A DNA stretch of 45,104 nucleotides from JBCCCJ01 sp039029315 (GTDB taxonomy: Bacteria > Bacteroidota > Bacteroidia > J057): NCBI GenBank assembly GCA_039029315.1, contig JBCCGK010000096.1:1-45104 (forward strand). Direction: 5' to 3'. The notes beneath the pieces are model-generated. The model had not been told where the DNA came from and searched no databases. It worked only from the letters and a program-made list of their open reading frames with translations. Made by a program: the position numbers and the translations under genes. Positions 1 to 6,759 of this stretch are shown here, one piece after another. The stretch's first letter is position 1. Each line of letters starts with the position of its first letter.

Positions 1-498
1 GCGTGGCAACTTCTCCTTGACTTTTTCCAGTAAAGTCCTGGCCGCCTTTGAGTCATGGATGTTCGCCGCATGCACATAGACCACTATGACCAGTCCCAAG
101 GTGTCAGTGAGAATATGCCGCTTGCGACCCTTGACTTTTTTGCCTCGATCTATCCCCAGCTCTTTTTCCATTCGACTGCCTCAAACTGACTGACTGTCAA
201 TTACTCCTGCGCTAGGGCTGGCCTTGCGACCTACGGATTCCCGATACTGTTCTCTTAGTTCTTTGGCGACTTTTTCGATCAAGCCTTTCTGTTTCCAGCG
301 CCAGAAATAGTCATAAACAGTCTTCCACGCGCCAAGCTCCTTATGGGGAAGTTGACGCCACTGGCAGCCCATTTTCAATACATAAAAGATCGCGTTGAGG
401 ATCAAATTCAACTCATAATCTCGTTTTCTTTGCCAATCAAAATATTCTTTGATAAATTCCCATTGAGAAGGAGTCAGATCGCTTGGATAAGTGGTCAT
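1..498 (-). pseudogene. IS5-family transposase, interrupted by an in-frame stop and cut by the window edge
   Basis: Transposase that would catalyse cut-and-paste movement of the element. The N-terminal part reads MTTYPSDLTPSQWEF and contains the family's CQWRQLP and GVIDSQSV blocks; the latter carries the first catalytic Asp. An in-frame TGA (181-183) then interrupts the reading, after which the same frame continues without shift for 60 codons (GIDRGKKVKGRKRHIL, AANIHDSKAA) to base 1. IS5 relatives read straight through this point, so the copy is probably dead by a point mutation; suppression or a sequencing error is also possible. A start at 496-498 is preferred over the upstream ATG at 528 because relatives begin with this MTTYPSDL-type peptide. 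The third catalytic residue (Glu) is outside the window. Confidence 0.8.
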
Positions 499-584
499 GG
501 TAGATAGGATGTTTAGTGAGAAATTCATCTCTAACCTACCAATTCCTTCTCGCTTTTTTCAAATCATCGTAATTTATCACTTGT

Positions 585-602
585 AAATCAGGACAGTTTC
601 TT
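585..602 (-). repeat. terminal inverted repeat of the IS5-type element
   Basis: On the minus strand the end reads AAGAAACTGTCCTGATTT, about 90 bp upstream of the transposase start, where an IS end is expected. The homologous plus-strand reading frame on the other side begins at 603, which fixes the boundary within a base or two. A near-identical 18-mer stands alone at 15582-15599. Confidence 0.6.
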
Positions 603-725
603 AAAACGGTGTATATTGGTATTTCAAGACCAACTCACTTGCTGTGCATCGCAATGAAACGGAATAACAAAATAGATTTAGAAGCATTAGAAAAACTGGG
701 GTGGAAAATTAAGTATTGCGATTAG
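603..725 (+). pseudogene. C-terminal remnant of a UvrD/Rep-like superfamily 1 helicase
   Basis: An open frame enters from the IS end and runs 40 codons to TAG at 723-725. Its peptide contains YIGISRPTHLLCIAM, which matches helicase motif VI of UvrD/Rep-type superfamily 1 enzymes (general form Y-V-x-x-(T/S)-R-x-x-x-L-L). In such proteins this arginine-containing motif is followed by a short tail like the EALEKLGWKIKYCD seen here. All upstream motifs are absent because the IS lies directly 5' of it. Assignment rests on one motif, so the exact helicase family is unknown; stand-alone UvrD-like helicases occur in repair and in phage-defence pairs with OLD nucleases. Confidence 0.55.
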
Positions 726-738
726 AAAGCTTTACGTC

Positions 739-1266
739 TCACAACCCCAAATGCACCAAATACGCCTCATAATTCACTACCATAAACCGAATCTGACTCC
801 GCTCAATCCTGGACGTCTGTACCCCTTCATACTGAACCCGACAGGCAGGGATTCTGCTTTGAAGATTTAGCAGAAAGTATTGCTTGAAGTCACGGACAAC
901 AGTAGCCTTCCGACTGTAATAGCTCCGATCTGCAATTTATCTTTGCGCACATAGATAGGCAGCACGATCAGCGGCCTAGGCGATTTGTTTGACAGCATCA
1001 CGATTCATGATCCAATCATGGTCATCGTCTGGACCTTTGTAAAGAGGAAGACCGACTTCTAAAGGAGGAATGGCAACACGATAAAAGGAAAGACCTATGT
1101 TTCCCGAAAGTACAAAGCCATTGATAACAGCCGTTTGCCAATTGCTGGCAGTCGATTCGAGCTGGATGCTGCCGGGATCAACAATGAAGGATTGCCCTTG
1201 CGCTTGGATCGCACACAGCCAGCAAACCAGCAAAACCAGAATTTTGGTAAATTTGTAACGCATCAC
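739..1266 (-). pseudogene. Decayed small secreted protein with two internal stops
   Basis: One minus-strand frame of 176 codons starts with a good signal peptide (hydrophobic ILVLLVCWLCAIQA, likely cleavage after AQG or GQS). It then runs through an in-frame TAG at 976-978 and a TAA a dozen codons later, and stays open to TGA at 739-741. The part after the stops is protein-like (SYYSRKATVVRDFKQY, RSQIRFMVVNYEAYLVHLGL), so this reads as one gene of about 175 residues disabled by two nonsense changes, not as a genuine 96-aa gene. I do not recognise the family. It lies downstream of the unknown cassette at 1418-2153 in the same orientation. Confidence 0.5.
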
Positions 1267-1357
1267 ATGATGTATTTCGGGCTTTCCAGGGTTGTTTGGC
1301 GACGAACCGGAAGCCCGAGGAAGGGAAGTCCTCTAACCCAAAAGAGTATAATAACGA

Positions 1358-1375
1358 TTAGGCGAATTCGCCTAA
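1358..1375. terminator. 18-bp perfect palindrome, possible terminator or operator
   Basis: TTAGGCGAATTCGCCTAA is a perfect palindrome located 43 bp beyond the stop of the minus-strand gene ending at 1418. As RNA it would form a 7-bp stem with an AATT loop. The U-tract after it is poor on the minus strand, so termination is only one reading; a protein-binding palindrome is another. Confidence 0.35.
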
Positions 1376-1417
1376 ATATTCCAAGAGTAATCTGTATTTT
1401 TTGAGTGGGAAAAGTTT

Positions 1418-1945
1418 TTAGGAAATAATACCTAGGCCGAATTCGATCCCTTCTGCTCCAATGGCAAAGGTTTTTCGATCAATGTAAAGGAAGAATTGTT
1501 CGTTGGTGTCTTCATATTCGAGCATGAAAGGAAGAGTACCTCTTGGTGCCTTGAGAAAGACTTTCAATTGGGAGAGAGCTGAATTTGCTAATGGTTGGAA
1601 GGGATCAAGCTTGGGAAGGAAGTGTTCTGCTATCAGCAAAATCTGCTCTGACGATAGGGTATTAGGACTAGGAGGAAACCAGCATTCGTAGGACCATTGC
1701 AAAGAATGATAGCTTGAAGGAAGCTCACTCATTGCTTTGTTTTCCTCCAAAGTGAGTTTGCCCTTCTCAGTTCTCCAATTGAATATGCGCGAAACCTCGA
1801 CTTTGGATTGACCTTCAGAAGTCAAGCGGATTTCTCGTTTTTCGAGCAATTGACCGAATCTGGGGATGATGACTTCTTTTTCCGACTCATCTGGATCTTC
1901 AATGACTGTGTGCCATCCAATTTGCGTGATCTTCTTATTGCTCAT
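1418..1945 (-). CDS. Unknown 175-aa cytoplasmic protein, paralogue of 8589-9068
   Basis: No signal peptide or membrane segment is visible and I do not recognise the family. It is clearly homologous to the protein at 8589-9068. Shared blocks in order are FGxLLEKRxIxL, EVSRIF, LTLxE, SxYHSxxWxYECxFP, LxPFQPLAxSAL, TLPxMLEY and DRxTFAxGAEG near the C terminus. The ATG at 1943-1945 overlaps the end of the 72-aa gene by 11 bp, so the two are probably translationally coupled. The paralogue lacks this small partner. Possible roles (immunity protein, regulator) cannot be decided from the sequence. Confidence 0.8.
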   Translation of the reverse strand: MSNKKITQIGWHTVIEDPDESEKEVIIPRFGQLLEKREIRLTSEGQSKVEVSRIFNWRTEKGKLTLEENKAMSELPSSYHSLQWSYECWFPPSPNTLSSEQILLIAEHFLPKLDPFQPLANSALSQLKVFLKAPRGTLPFMLEYEDTNEQFFLYIDRKTFAIGAEGIEFGLGIIS

Positions 1946-2153
1946 TTCTCAATGCTTTGATCTGGTCCACTTCTTCCTGACAAACAGCTTCCATCACTTC
2001 AATTAATCTTTCCAAATCGATCCAATCCTGATTGAATTTTTTCCTTGCTGCCTCTGTTTCGTAGCTCATATTGAGGGATTCATAGTATTTCTGCGCAACA
2101 GCACTTTTGACCAGGAACTGCAATTGGATCTCTCTGCCTTTGATCTTACTCAC
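1935..2153 (-). CDS. Small 72-aa protein coupled to the unknown 175-aa gene
   Basis: Acidic, mostly helical small protein with no signal peptide. The start is GTG at 2151-2153 (peptide MSKIKGREIQ). Its 3' end overlaps the next gene by 11 bp, which indicates a bicistronic unit. It has no counterpart next to the paralogue at 8589-9068, where the shared upstream block sits directly before the larger gene. I do not recognise it. The first GTG is the only start that gives full length. Confidence 0.55.
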   Translation of the reverse strand: MSKIKGREIQLQFLVKSAVAQKYYESLNMSYETEAARKKFNQDWIDLERLIEVMEAVCQEEVDQIKALRNEQ

Positions 2154-2205
2154 GGACTTGGGGCTTTATGAATGAATATTAAGCCCTAGTTATCCATTTT
2201 TGTTG

Positions 2206-2251
2206 ATTCAAGCTAGGGATGAAGATAGGCGATTTCGCGCAAAATGGCAAG
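2206..2251 (-). repeat. 46-bp upstream block shared with 9116-9161
   Basis: Both copies contain ATTCAAGC, then ATGAAGATAGG, GATTT and AAAAT at identical spacing over 46 bp. This copy is 53 bp before the GTG of the 72-aa gene; the other is 48 bp before the ATG of the paralogous gene. A conserved place upstream of both cassettes suggests a shared promoter or leader, retained after duplication. Confidence 0.6.
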
Positions 2252-2468
2252 TTGAGTATAGCTAAAAAGGAAAGGAGAATTTGGAAACTCAACCCAAATA
2301 TCATATTTCAATTATGGGTTGTGAAATATATATAACTCACTTTCCTAGACCTTGAAATAGTTAAATGATATTTTTCAGAGCGTAAAACAAACAAAGACTT
2401 TCATAGTTCATTGATATTGCCAAAATTTCGCTCCAGCATAATTCAGAAGCCTCTTTTTTGGCCAAATT

Positions 2469-2567
2469 ATGGAAAAAACAATAGAATTAACCTCGGAAAA
2501 CTTCCAACTTCTTCTCACTAAGGTGAAAAATGAAAGTCTCCCATTTTTCCTAAAGATTTCCCAATAG
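2469..2567 (+). CDS. Tiny possible ORF, 32 aa
   Basis: The frame begins MEKTIELTSENFQLLLTKV and ends at TAG 2565-2567. The peptide has plausible amphipathic composition, but nothing else supports it: no clear ribosome site and no neighbour on the same strand. It may be a remnant of a larger gene or chance. Confidence 0.15.
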   Translation: MEKTIELTSENFQLLLTKVKNESLPFFLKISQ

Positions 2568-2654
2568 AATGCAATCGCTTAACAATCAGTATTTTATAGA
2601 TCTTGATAAATATTACTTTCCAGATTTCTGCTCTAGGAAAGTGAGTTTCTGTCT

Positions 2655-2810
2655 ACGTAAAGATAGTAACTCCACAGGACCATCTTTTGCCACAGGGCTG
2701 CCTTCAGATTCCCCCTCACGAGGGACACCCTTGCCCTTGGCTAACGATTCCTTGTCGTCTAGGCTCGTTCAGGACTTAAACCTTAAAGAACTTGGGCATG
2801 CCTGGCGTAC
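2655..2810 (-). ncRNA. Group II intron remnant, 5' part of domain I
   Basis: Read on the minus strand from 2810, the sequence follows the 5' domain I of bacterial group II introns: a GTACGCC start (the usual form is GTGCGCC), an AAGTCCTGAAC segment, a GTTAGCCAAGGGCAAGGGTG segment, a short GTCCCTCGTGAGGGG hairpin and GGAATCTGAAGG. Beyond about 2655 the similarity fades. No domain V hairpin and no reverse transcriptase gene follow, so this is a 3'-truncated fossil. Its 5' end comes immediately after the T-tract of a terminator hairpin, the kind of site favoured by class C introns. The class call is inference. Confidence 0.6.
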
Positions 2811-2844
2811 AAAAGAGGAGGCTGTCCCGTTTGAGATAGCCTCC
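2811..2844 (-). terminator. Rho-independent terminator after the envelope operon
   Basis: Arms 2817-2826 and 2835-2844 form a 10-bp stem (GGAGGCTATC with GACAGCCTCC, one A-C mismatch), followed on the minus strand by TCTTTT. It lies 26 bp after the stop of the lipoprotein gene ending at 2870, in the right orientation to end that operon. Confidence 0.65.
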
Positions 2845-2869
2845 GATGTTCTTGCCATATGAAATATTT

Positions 2870-3472
2870 TCATCTCACCACAATACGAATGGCATTGAAG
2901 AAAATGTTCGCATGAGCATGTTCAAGAGAACATACACCAACGTCCATGTCGCTCGTGAAGGATCTACTCTGCATTTCGAAGCTCTGAACCGGACTTGAAA
3001 CTGACTGTAGACATGTTTGCAGTACTCCAGATCCATCTATATTGAGACAGCCTGCTGACGGATTGTTTTCGATTGAGAGTAATTCTAATTCTTCAGGGAT
3101 TTCCGCAATAATCTGCTTGATTTCAGAGGAAGCGAATGTTGAATCTGAACCCAATTCTAATAGGCTGAATTTGATAACTGCCTGAATGAGATTGCCTACT
3201 GATCGTATTGTTACGCTTATTTCTTGACGAACCGTATCTTGCATCAATAGATCGCCAGTCCGATGGGTCGGACAAATTCCCATGATAGGTTCTGGGAATC
3301 TCTCAATGACCCGCGGGCACCTTTCGCATTCGGTACCGATACATCCATCTTCGCAAATACACTTACCCTGAAAACAAGCTCCGGGACAAGCTGAGTTTGC
3401 GCAATCCGATCTACAGCTGATCATCAATAGGACAGCAATGAAAAGGAGTAAACTTGATAATTCTACTTTCAT
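2870..3472 (-). CDS. Cysteine-rich lipoprotein
   Basis: Signal peptide of about 19 residues ends in a lipobox-like LMISC, so the protein is probably lipid-anchored at Cys20. Residues about 21-55 hold a dense cysteine cluster (CPGACFQGKCICEDGCIG) that looks like an EGF/tenascin-type disulfide knot. The remaining ~145 residues look like a beta-rich domain with two further Cys pairs. It is the last of three co-oriented genes with 8- and 10-bp gaps (5050 to 2870) and is followed by a terminator. The family is not recognised. The product should be exported and oxidised, perhaps as an envelope structural or adhesion component with its two neighbours. Confidence 0.75.
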   Translation of the reverse strand: MKVELSSLLLFIAVLLMISCRSDCANSACPGACFQGKCICEDGCIGTECERCPRVIERFPEPIMGICPTHRTGDLLMQDTVRQEISVTIRSVGNLIQAVIKFSLLELGSDSTFASSEIKQIIAEIPEELELLSIENNPSAGCLNIDGSGVLQTCLQSVSSPVQSFEMQSRSFTSDMDVGVCSLEHAHANIFFNAIRIVVR

Positions 3473-3480
3473 AATCTTGA

Positions 3481-4320
3481 TTATTTGATGATTGGTATTT
3501 CAATCAGTACCACACCCTGAAAGGTCAGACTAAAACGAGAGAACTGGGCCAAATAACTGTCTTCAAATCCAGTCAAATCGACTACGAGACCATTATTCCC
3601 GCTATGGGATAAAATGGTATTGGAAGTATACACAGGAGTCCCTGTAGACGTTTCCAGAGTAAGATCAATCATTTCTCTGGCTGGTATATTACTGCCAGCC
3701 AAAAGGACAAATTTCCGGCGGTCAGTTGGAAACGTGAGATCGATTACTGTCAGAGAAGACGAACAGATGAGAGGCTCAAGAAGCGTAAGCTCATCAATTG
3801 AAGTTTCATAAGAGTCTCCAACCAATCTAGATTCCAATATCTGAAGATTGGCTTGAAGTTTCTGTTCGAAGACATCGGTTGCGCATAATGCTGAGGCTGT
3901 AGCTACTGTGAGACTCGTCTGTAAGACTCTTTCAAGGTCATCAGCGGCTTGCTTGAGGTGATTGGGTAAGTCTTCTCGTAATGTATGAATCTCACCTGTG
4001 AGGGTGCTGACATTGTCGTTAAACTTCTCAATTTCCATTCTAAACAATTCAGCTTCAGACAGGAAGTTATCCGATTTTCCATCCAGAAAATCACGCCACT
4101 CTGCGGATTCTCTGGCAGCTAAATCATAGTATGCAGTTGCGTGTTCATCTATAAGGACTTGCCAGTCCTCAGATTGTTCTTCAACCATTTGTCGTGTCTT
4201 CTTGATCTGTTTTTTCACTCCAAACAGACCAACTACACCAGCTCCAGCTGCCACCTCGCAGGACTGATTACTCACACTGAATGAGAGAATCATGATACTC
4301 ATTAAAATTAAACGTTTCAT
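3481..4320 (-). CDS. Lipoprotein with coiled-coil and C-terminal beta region
   Basis: A hydrophobic N-terminal segment (LILMSIMILSFSVSNQSC) ends at a probable lipid-modified Cys21. A glycine-rich stretch (AAGAGVVGLFG) follows, then an acidic and helical region from about 35 to 180 with heptad-like spacing that suggests a coiled coil. Residues 185-279 look like a beta domain with two cysteines, C143 and C186 by rough count, available for pairing. It sits 10 bp after the outer-membrane protein gene and 8 bp before the Cys-rich lipoprotein. No family is recognised; the coiled coil may span part of the periplasm. Confidence 0.7.
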   Translation of the reverse strand: MKRLILMSIMILSFSVSNQSCEVAAGAGVVGLFGVKKQIKKTRQMVEEQSEDWQVLIDEHATAYYDLAARESAEWRDFLDGKSDNFLSEAELFRMEIEKFNDNVSTLTGEIHTLREDLPNHLKQAADDLERVLQTSLTVATASALCATDVFEQKLQANLQILESRLVGDSYETSIDELTLLEPLICSSSLTVIDLTFPTDRRKFVLLAGSNIPAREMIDLTLETSTGTPVYTSNTILSHSGNNGLVVDLTGFEDSYLAQFSRFSLTFQGVVLIEIPIIK

Positions 4321-4330
4321 AATGTTATTA

Positions 4331-5050
4331 TTATTGGGTTTTTATACCGAGGTTCAATCCAAATTGGACACCTGCTCTCAGGCGTGTTCCTTCAGTTTTT
4401 GCAGCTTTATCTGCCATGAGATTTTGAGCGAAGCTAGGTAATAGGTCATTAATTAGACCATCAATACCGACTTCAATCTCATCTAGATTCACCTTATGTC
4501 GAATGCTGCGAAGAGATACTGATGGCCCCAAAAAGATGTCCACATAGACCTTCTGGACTGGCCAAAGCCTCACCCCTCCTAGCAGCGAAAGACTGCCCGC
4601 AACATCTTGAATCTTAGCTTCCGAGTAGTTGAAAGTGTATTCTTCCTCTTCAAATATGCTATGGACCTGATCCGATACTCTTTCGTAGGATTGAGGTAAT
4701 ACTCTAAGTTGCACTTCCGCAAAGGTTGGGCGATCTCTTGCGTACTGTCTAGCCGCAAAACCAAGCTCAAGGTAGCGTTGCTGAAAACGATTGTTCGTTA
4801 TGAGGCGGTCGACAATTCGATTAAAGGGTAGTCCGAGGAGAAACCGATAAGTTCTTTCATGGCCGCTCCCTGGAATTTCTCCTGTCATACGGAATAATCC
4901 CTGTCGGGGTAATATAGTCGGTAATGGCTCTATGCCAATCATCAGACCGTCTGGCGCACCATTCTGCCCAAAGGCCAGTGAGAAGTTTGTTTGTAGGAGG
5001 AGAGTCATGACAATTCCAGCCATGAACACTCCCAAAGTTGGTTTGTTCAT
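4331..5050 (-). CDS. Outer-membrane beta-barrel-like exported protein
   Basis: N-terminal signal sequence (GVFMAGIVMTLLLQTNFSLAFG, cleavage near residue 28). The 210-residue mature part has alternating polar and apolar strands and finishes in a strand typical of Bacteroidota outer-membrane barrels (RAGVQFGLNLGIKTQ), although it does not end in the classic aromatic residue. It is the first gene of the three-gene envelope operon. Its length fits a small barrel of 8-10 strands. The specific family is not recognised. An inverted repeat 33 bp upstream (5083-5105) may affect its expression. Confidence 0.65.
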   Translation of the reverse strand: MNKPTLGVFMAGIVMTLLLQTNFSLAFGQNGAPDGLMIGIEPLPTILPRQGLFRMTGEIPGSGHERTYRFLLGLPFNRIVDRLITNNRFQQRYLELGFAARQYARDRPTFAEVQLRVLPQSYERVSDQVHSIFEEEEYTFNYSEAKIQDVAGSLSLLGGVRLWPVQKVYVDIFLGPSVSLRSIRHKVNLDEIEVGIDGLINDLLPSFAQNLMADKAAKTEGTRLRAGVQFGLNLGIKTQ

Positions 5051-5082
5051 AGAATTCCTGTGTTAAAGATTGAAAAATGTTC

Positions 5083-5105
5083 TATGCTGAAAGAAGTCCA
5101 GCATA
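5083..5105. promoter_or_regulatory. Inverted repeat before the envelope operon
   Basis: TATGCTG and CAGCATA flank a 9-bp spacer, 33 bp upstream of the ATG at 5050. It could be an operator or a leader hairpin. No certain -33/-7 Bacteroidota promoter is seen beside it. Confidence 0.3.
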
Positions 5106-5241
5106 TCATGGTGCCGGGCTTGGTGCTTGTCTGTATAAAAAGGTTAAGCCCTTATTTCATATTTTCATAAAATCTGATTATTCCATGGGGTTGTCTTTTT
5201 TCAATAATACGAATGAGTTCTGGCATAGGCCTGAAAATACC

Positions 5242-5307
5242 ACCGATATTGCTTGTGAAAGTCGGAAAATATCTACCGATATTGTTTGTGAAAGTCGGAA
5301 ATGTCTA
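5242..5307. repeat. Two tandem 33-bp units across the 3' end of the regulator gene
   Basis: Units 5242-5274 and 5275-5307 share 26 of their first 27 bases (ACCGATATT, then GAAAGTCGGAAA). The right unit encodes the C-terminal FHKQYR of the regulator and the stop is formed at the junction (TAG at 5273-5275, TGG at the matching place in the other unit). This looks like a local tandem duplication of the gene end. Confidence 0.75.
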
Positions 5308-6208
5308 TCTGGTGCTCTGAAATGATGTTTTTCAAAAAAGCGGTAAAAGTCTTGAAGTGTGTTTTCCCTTTCATAATTGGTTCAATGGGTGCTTCAGGAT
5401 TGGTTATTTTTTTCTTCAATTCCGTTTGCACATGCCTGAATGCCTCAAATTCCATTTTTGCACTTTTTGCTGCATCAGCCATCTTTTTTGCTCCATTGAG
5501 GTATGCCAGTACAACGTTTCTTTCCTGAGGATTAAGCGCTTCCATCAATGTCTTGATGAAATAGTAGTAGAAGAGTTTTTCTAACTCAGCATCCCAAGTG
5601 CCCTCCTTCATGAATCCCCAGTATATTTCATAGATATTACATTCTTTTAAAGGAGCTATTTCTGTGTATATATTGTAGTGAGCAAGAAGGTCCCCATTGG
5701 ACGAAAACTTGAATGGGTAGCAGGTTTGCTTTACGAGACTATATTCTCTTTTTCTCTCTTGTACAGTATGATCTTTACAAACAGGAATCATGACTCCATA
5801 GTTAATACCAATAAATTGTTGGAGAGAAGATCGAACTTTTTTATCGAGAATCATCGAATAGATACTATGAGCATTCCAAAGAAACATTTGTCGATGTTCT
5901 GGATGTATTGATTTGAAGAACCTCATCAGGGTTAAATCTGATGGATTTCTAAAAAAATGTTCTACTTTTTTCTTGTGGATGAGTTCACTATCCGCTCTTA
6001 TTTGAAGTAGATCAACACCGAACCCAAACTGATCAGGTCGCATTGATTCAGATAAATCATCCAAAAATTTCTTTTGTTCGAGAGTTTCTTCCTTGTCCAA
6101 ATCTCTGCTGTTCAGATTCAGTTCTTTTTTGTAAATAGAAGAGAATTCCTGAACTCCCTCTTCAGGAAAGAGCAGTTTAGATTTTTGAGTGGGTAATTGA
6201 TAAGACAT
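5273..6208 (-). CDS. LuxR-like transcriptional regulator with PAS-like sensor part
   Basis: The 311-aa protein has a central region (about 85-205) with FFKSIHPEHRQMFLWNAHSIY, NYGVMIPVCKDHT and CYPFKFSSNGDLLAHYN. This is the pattern of the PAS-like domain found in Bacteroidota LuxR-type regulators. The C-terminal part (LNPQERNVVLAYLNGAKKMADAAKSA) resembles a diverged LuxR helix-turn-helix, where the usual form is LTxRExEVLxLxxxGxSNKEIA. The recognition helix is atypical, so DNA binding is likely but unproven. No signal peptide or membrane segment. It lies upstream of, and parallel to, the envelope operon and could control it. The C-terminal codons are inside a tandem repeat. Confidence 0.6.
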   Translation of the reverse strand: MSYQLPTQKSKLLFPEEGVQEFSSIYKKELNLNSRDLDKEETLEQKKFLDDLSESMRPDQFGFGVDLLQIRADSELIHKKKVEHFFRNPSDLTLMRFFKSIHPEHRQMFLWNAHSIYSMILDKKVRSSLQQFIGINYGVMIPVCKDHTVQERKREYSLVKQTCYPFKFSSNGDLLAHYNIYTEIAPLKECNIYEIYWGFMKEGTWDAELEKLFYYYFIKTLMEALNPQERNVVLAYLNGAKKMADAAKSAKMEFEAFRHVQTELKKKITNPEAPIEPIMKGKTHFKTFTAFLKNIISEHQIDISDFHKQYR

Positions 6209-6759
6209 AACAAACTAGTTTAATTTTACAAAAACAAGTATTCACTTCATTTCAGTGGGCTCATAGGTTTGGATTATTCGTCCTCTTTTGATAAATATTA
6301 GAGGGGATGGCTATTTAAAAGAAGTCGCAATTAATCAAATGAAATACTGGATAGCTGTTCTTTGATTGTAACAATCAATCCCTCCGTATTACTTTATTAA
6401 GAGGCAAAAATTCTGTCAGATTGTGAAGCACTTCTATTGAAGCTCAGAATTCAGTCTTTAGAGAACCTTCTTGTGGAGACAAACAGAGATGTGATTTAAA
6501 CGACTTTGCCTTTGTTGTTCAAATTTGTTCATATTAGATTGTGTTTGTTGGAATAACTTAGGTGAGTTTATTTTCTACTACGATAGGACAGCCAATAGGA
6601 GGGCTGGGCTTCTCCTTTGTCTAACAGACAAGCAAGTATACTCTGTAAAAAAAAATATCTATTTCCTGCTTTGTCTTCCCGACAAAACAGGAAATAGATA
6701 TTTTAAGAAGGAAATATAAACTATCTTCTTCCTTTCTATGCTAACAATTCCAATCAAAA
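6209..6759. other. Intergenic region with two hairpins
   Basis: 551 bp, AT-rich, no convincing gene. It should contain the promoters of the diverging regulator (6208) and membrane protein (6760). The notable features are a short TTGTC/GACAA hairpin at about 6616-6632 and the long hairpin at 6652-6704. Confidence 0.5.
6652..6704 (+). promoter_or_regulatory. 24-bp hairpin in the leader of the membrane-protein gene
   Basis: Arms 6652-6675 and 6681-6704 pair along 24 positions with a single C-A mismatch and a 5-base loop (TTCCC). The structure ends 55 bp before the ATG at 6760. The left arm is preceded by a run of A and the right arm is followed by TTAAGAAGG, so it is not a clean terminator in the plus direction. 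Attenuator, operator or foldback remnant are all possible. Confidence 0.6.

Larger units (their letters stand above)
1..602 (-). mobile_element. IS5-family insertion sequence, one end only
   Basis: The element is read on the minus strand from a terminal sequence at 585-602 to the window edge, so only the 5' part of its transposase is visible. The encoded protein has the conserved N-terminal layout of IS5/IS427-group transposases, followed by the GKKVKGRKRHILTDT block. The terminal sequence has the ACTGTCCTGATTT form that reappears alone at 15582-15599. The insertion has removed the 5' part of the plus-strand gene that ends at 725. The other end and any target duplication lie outside the window. 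Confidence 0.85.
2154..2869. other. Intergenic stretch with duplicated block, tiny ORF, intron remnant and terminator
   Basis: 716 bp without a convincing full gene. It holds the 46-bp block shared with the second cassette (2206-2251), an AT-rich section, a 32-codon plus-strand frame (2469-2567), the group II intron remnant (about 2655-2810) and a terminator hairpin (2811-2844). A longer plus-strand open frame at 2569-2862 lies antisense to the intron remnant and is not a real gene. Confidence 0.6.

Noticed and set aside
1135..1404. 89-codon plus-strand frame
   Set aside because: Antisense to the decayed secreted-protein gene and the palindrome; no protein features.
2569..2862. 97-codon plus-strand open frame
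   Set aside because: It lies antisense to the group II intron remnant and the terminator; the peptide is low-complexity and has no start context.
6525..6719. 64-codon plus-strand frame across the leader hairpin
   Set aside because: It consists largely of the inverted-repeat arms; composition is not protein-like.
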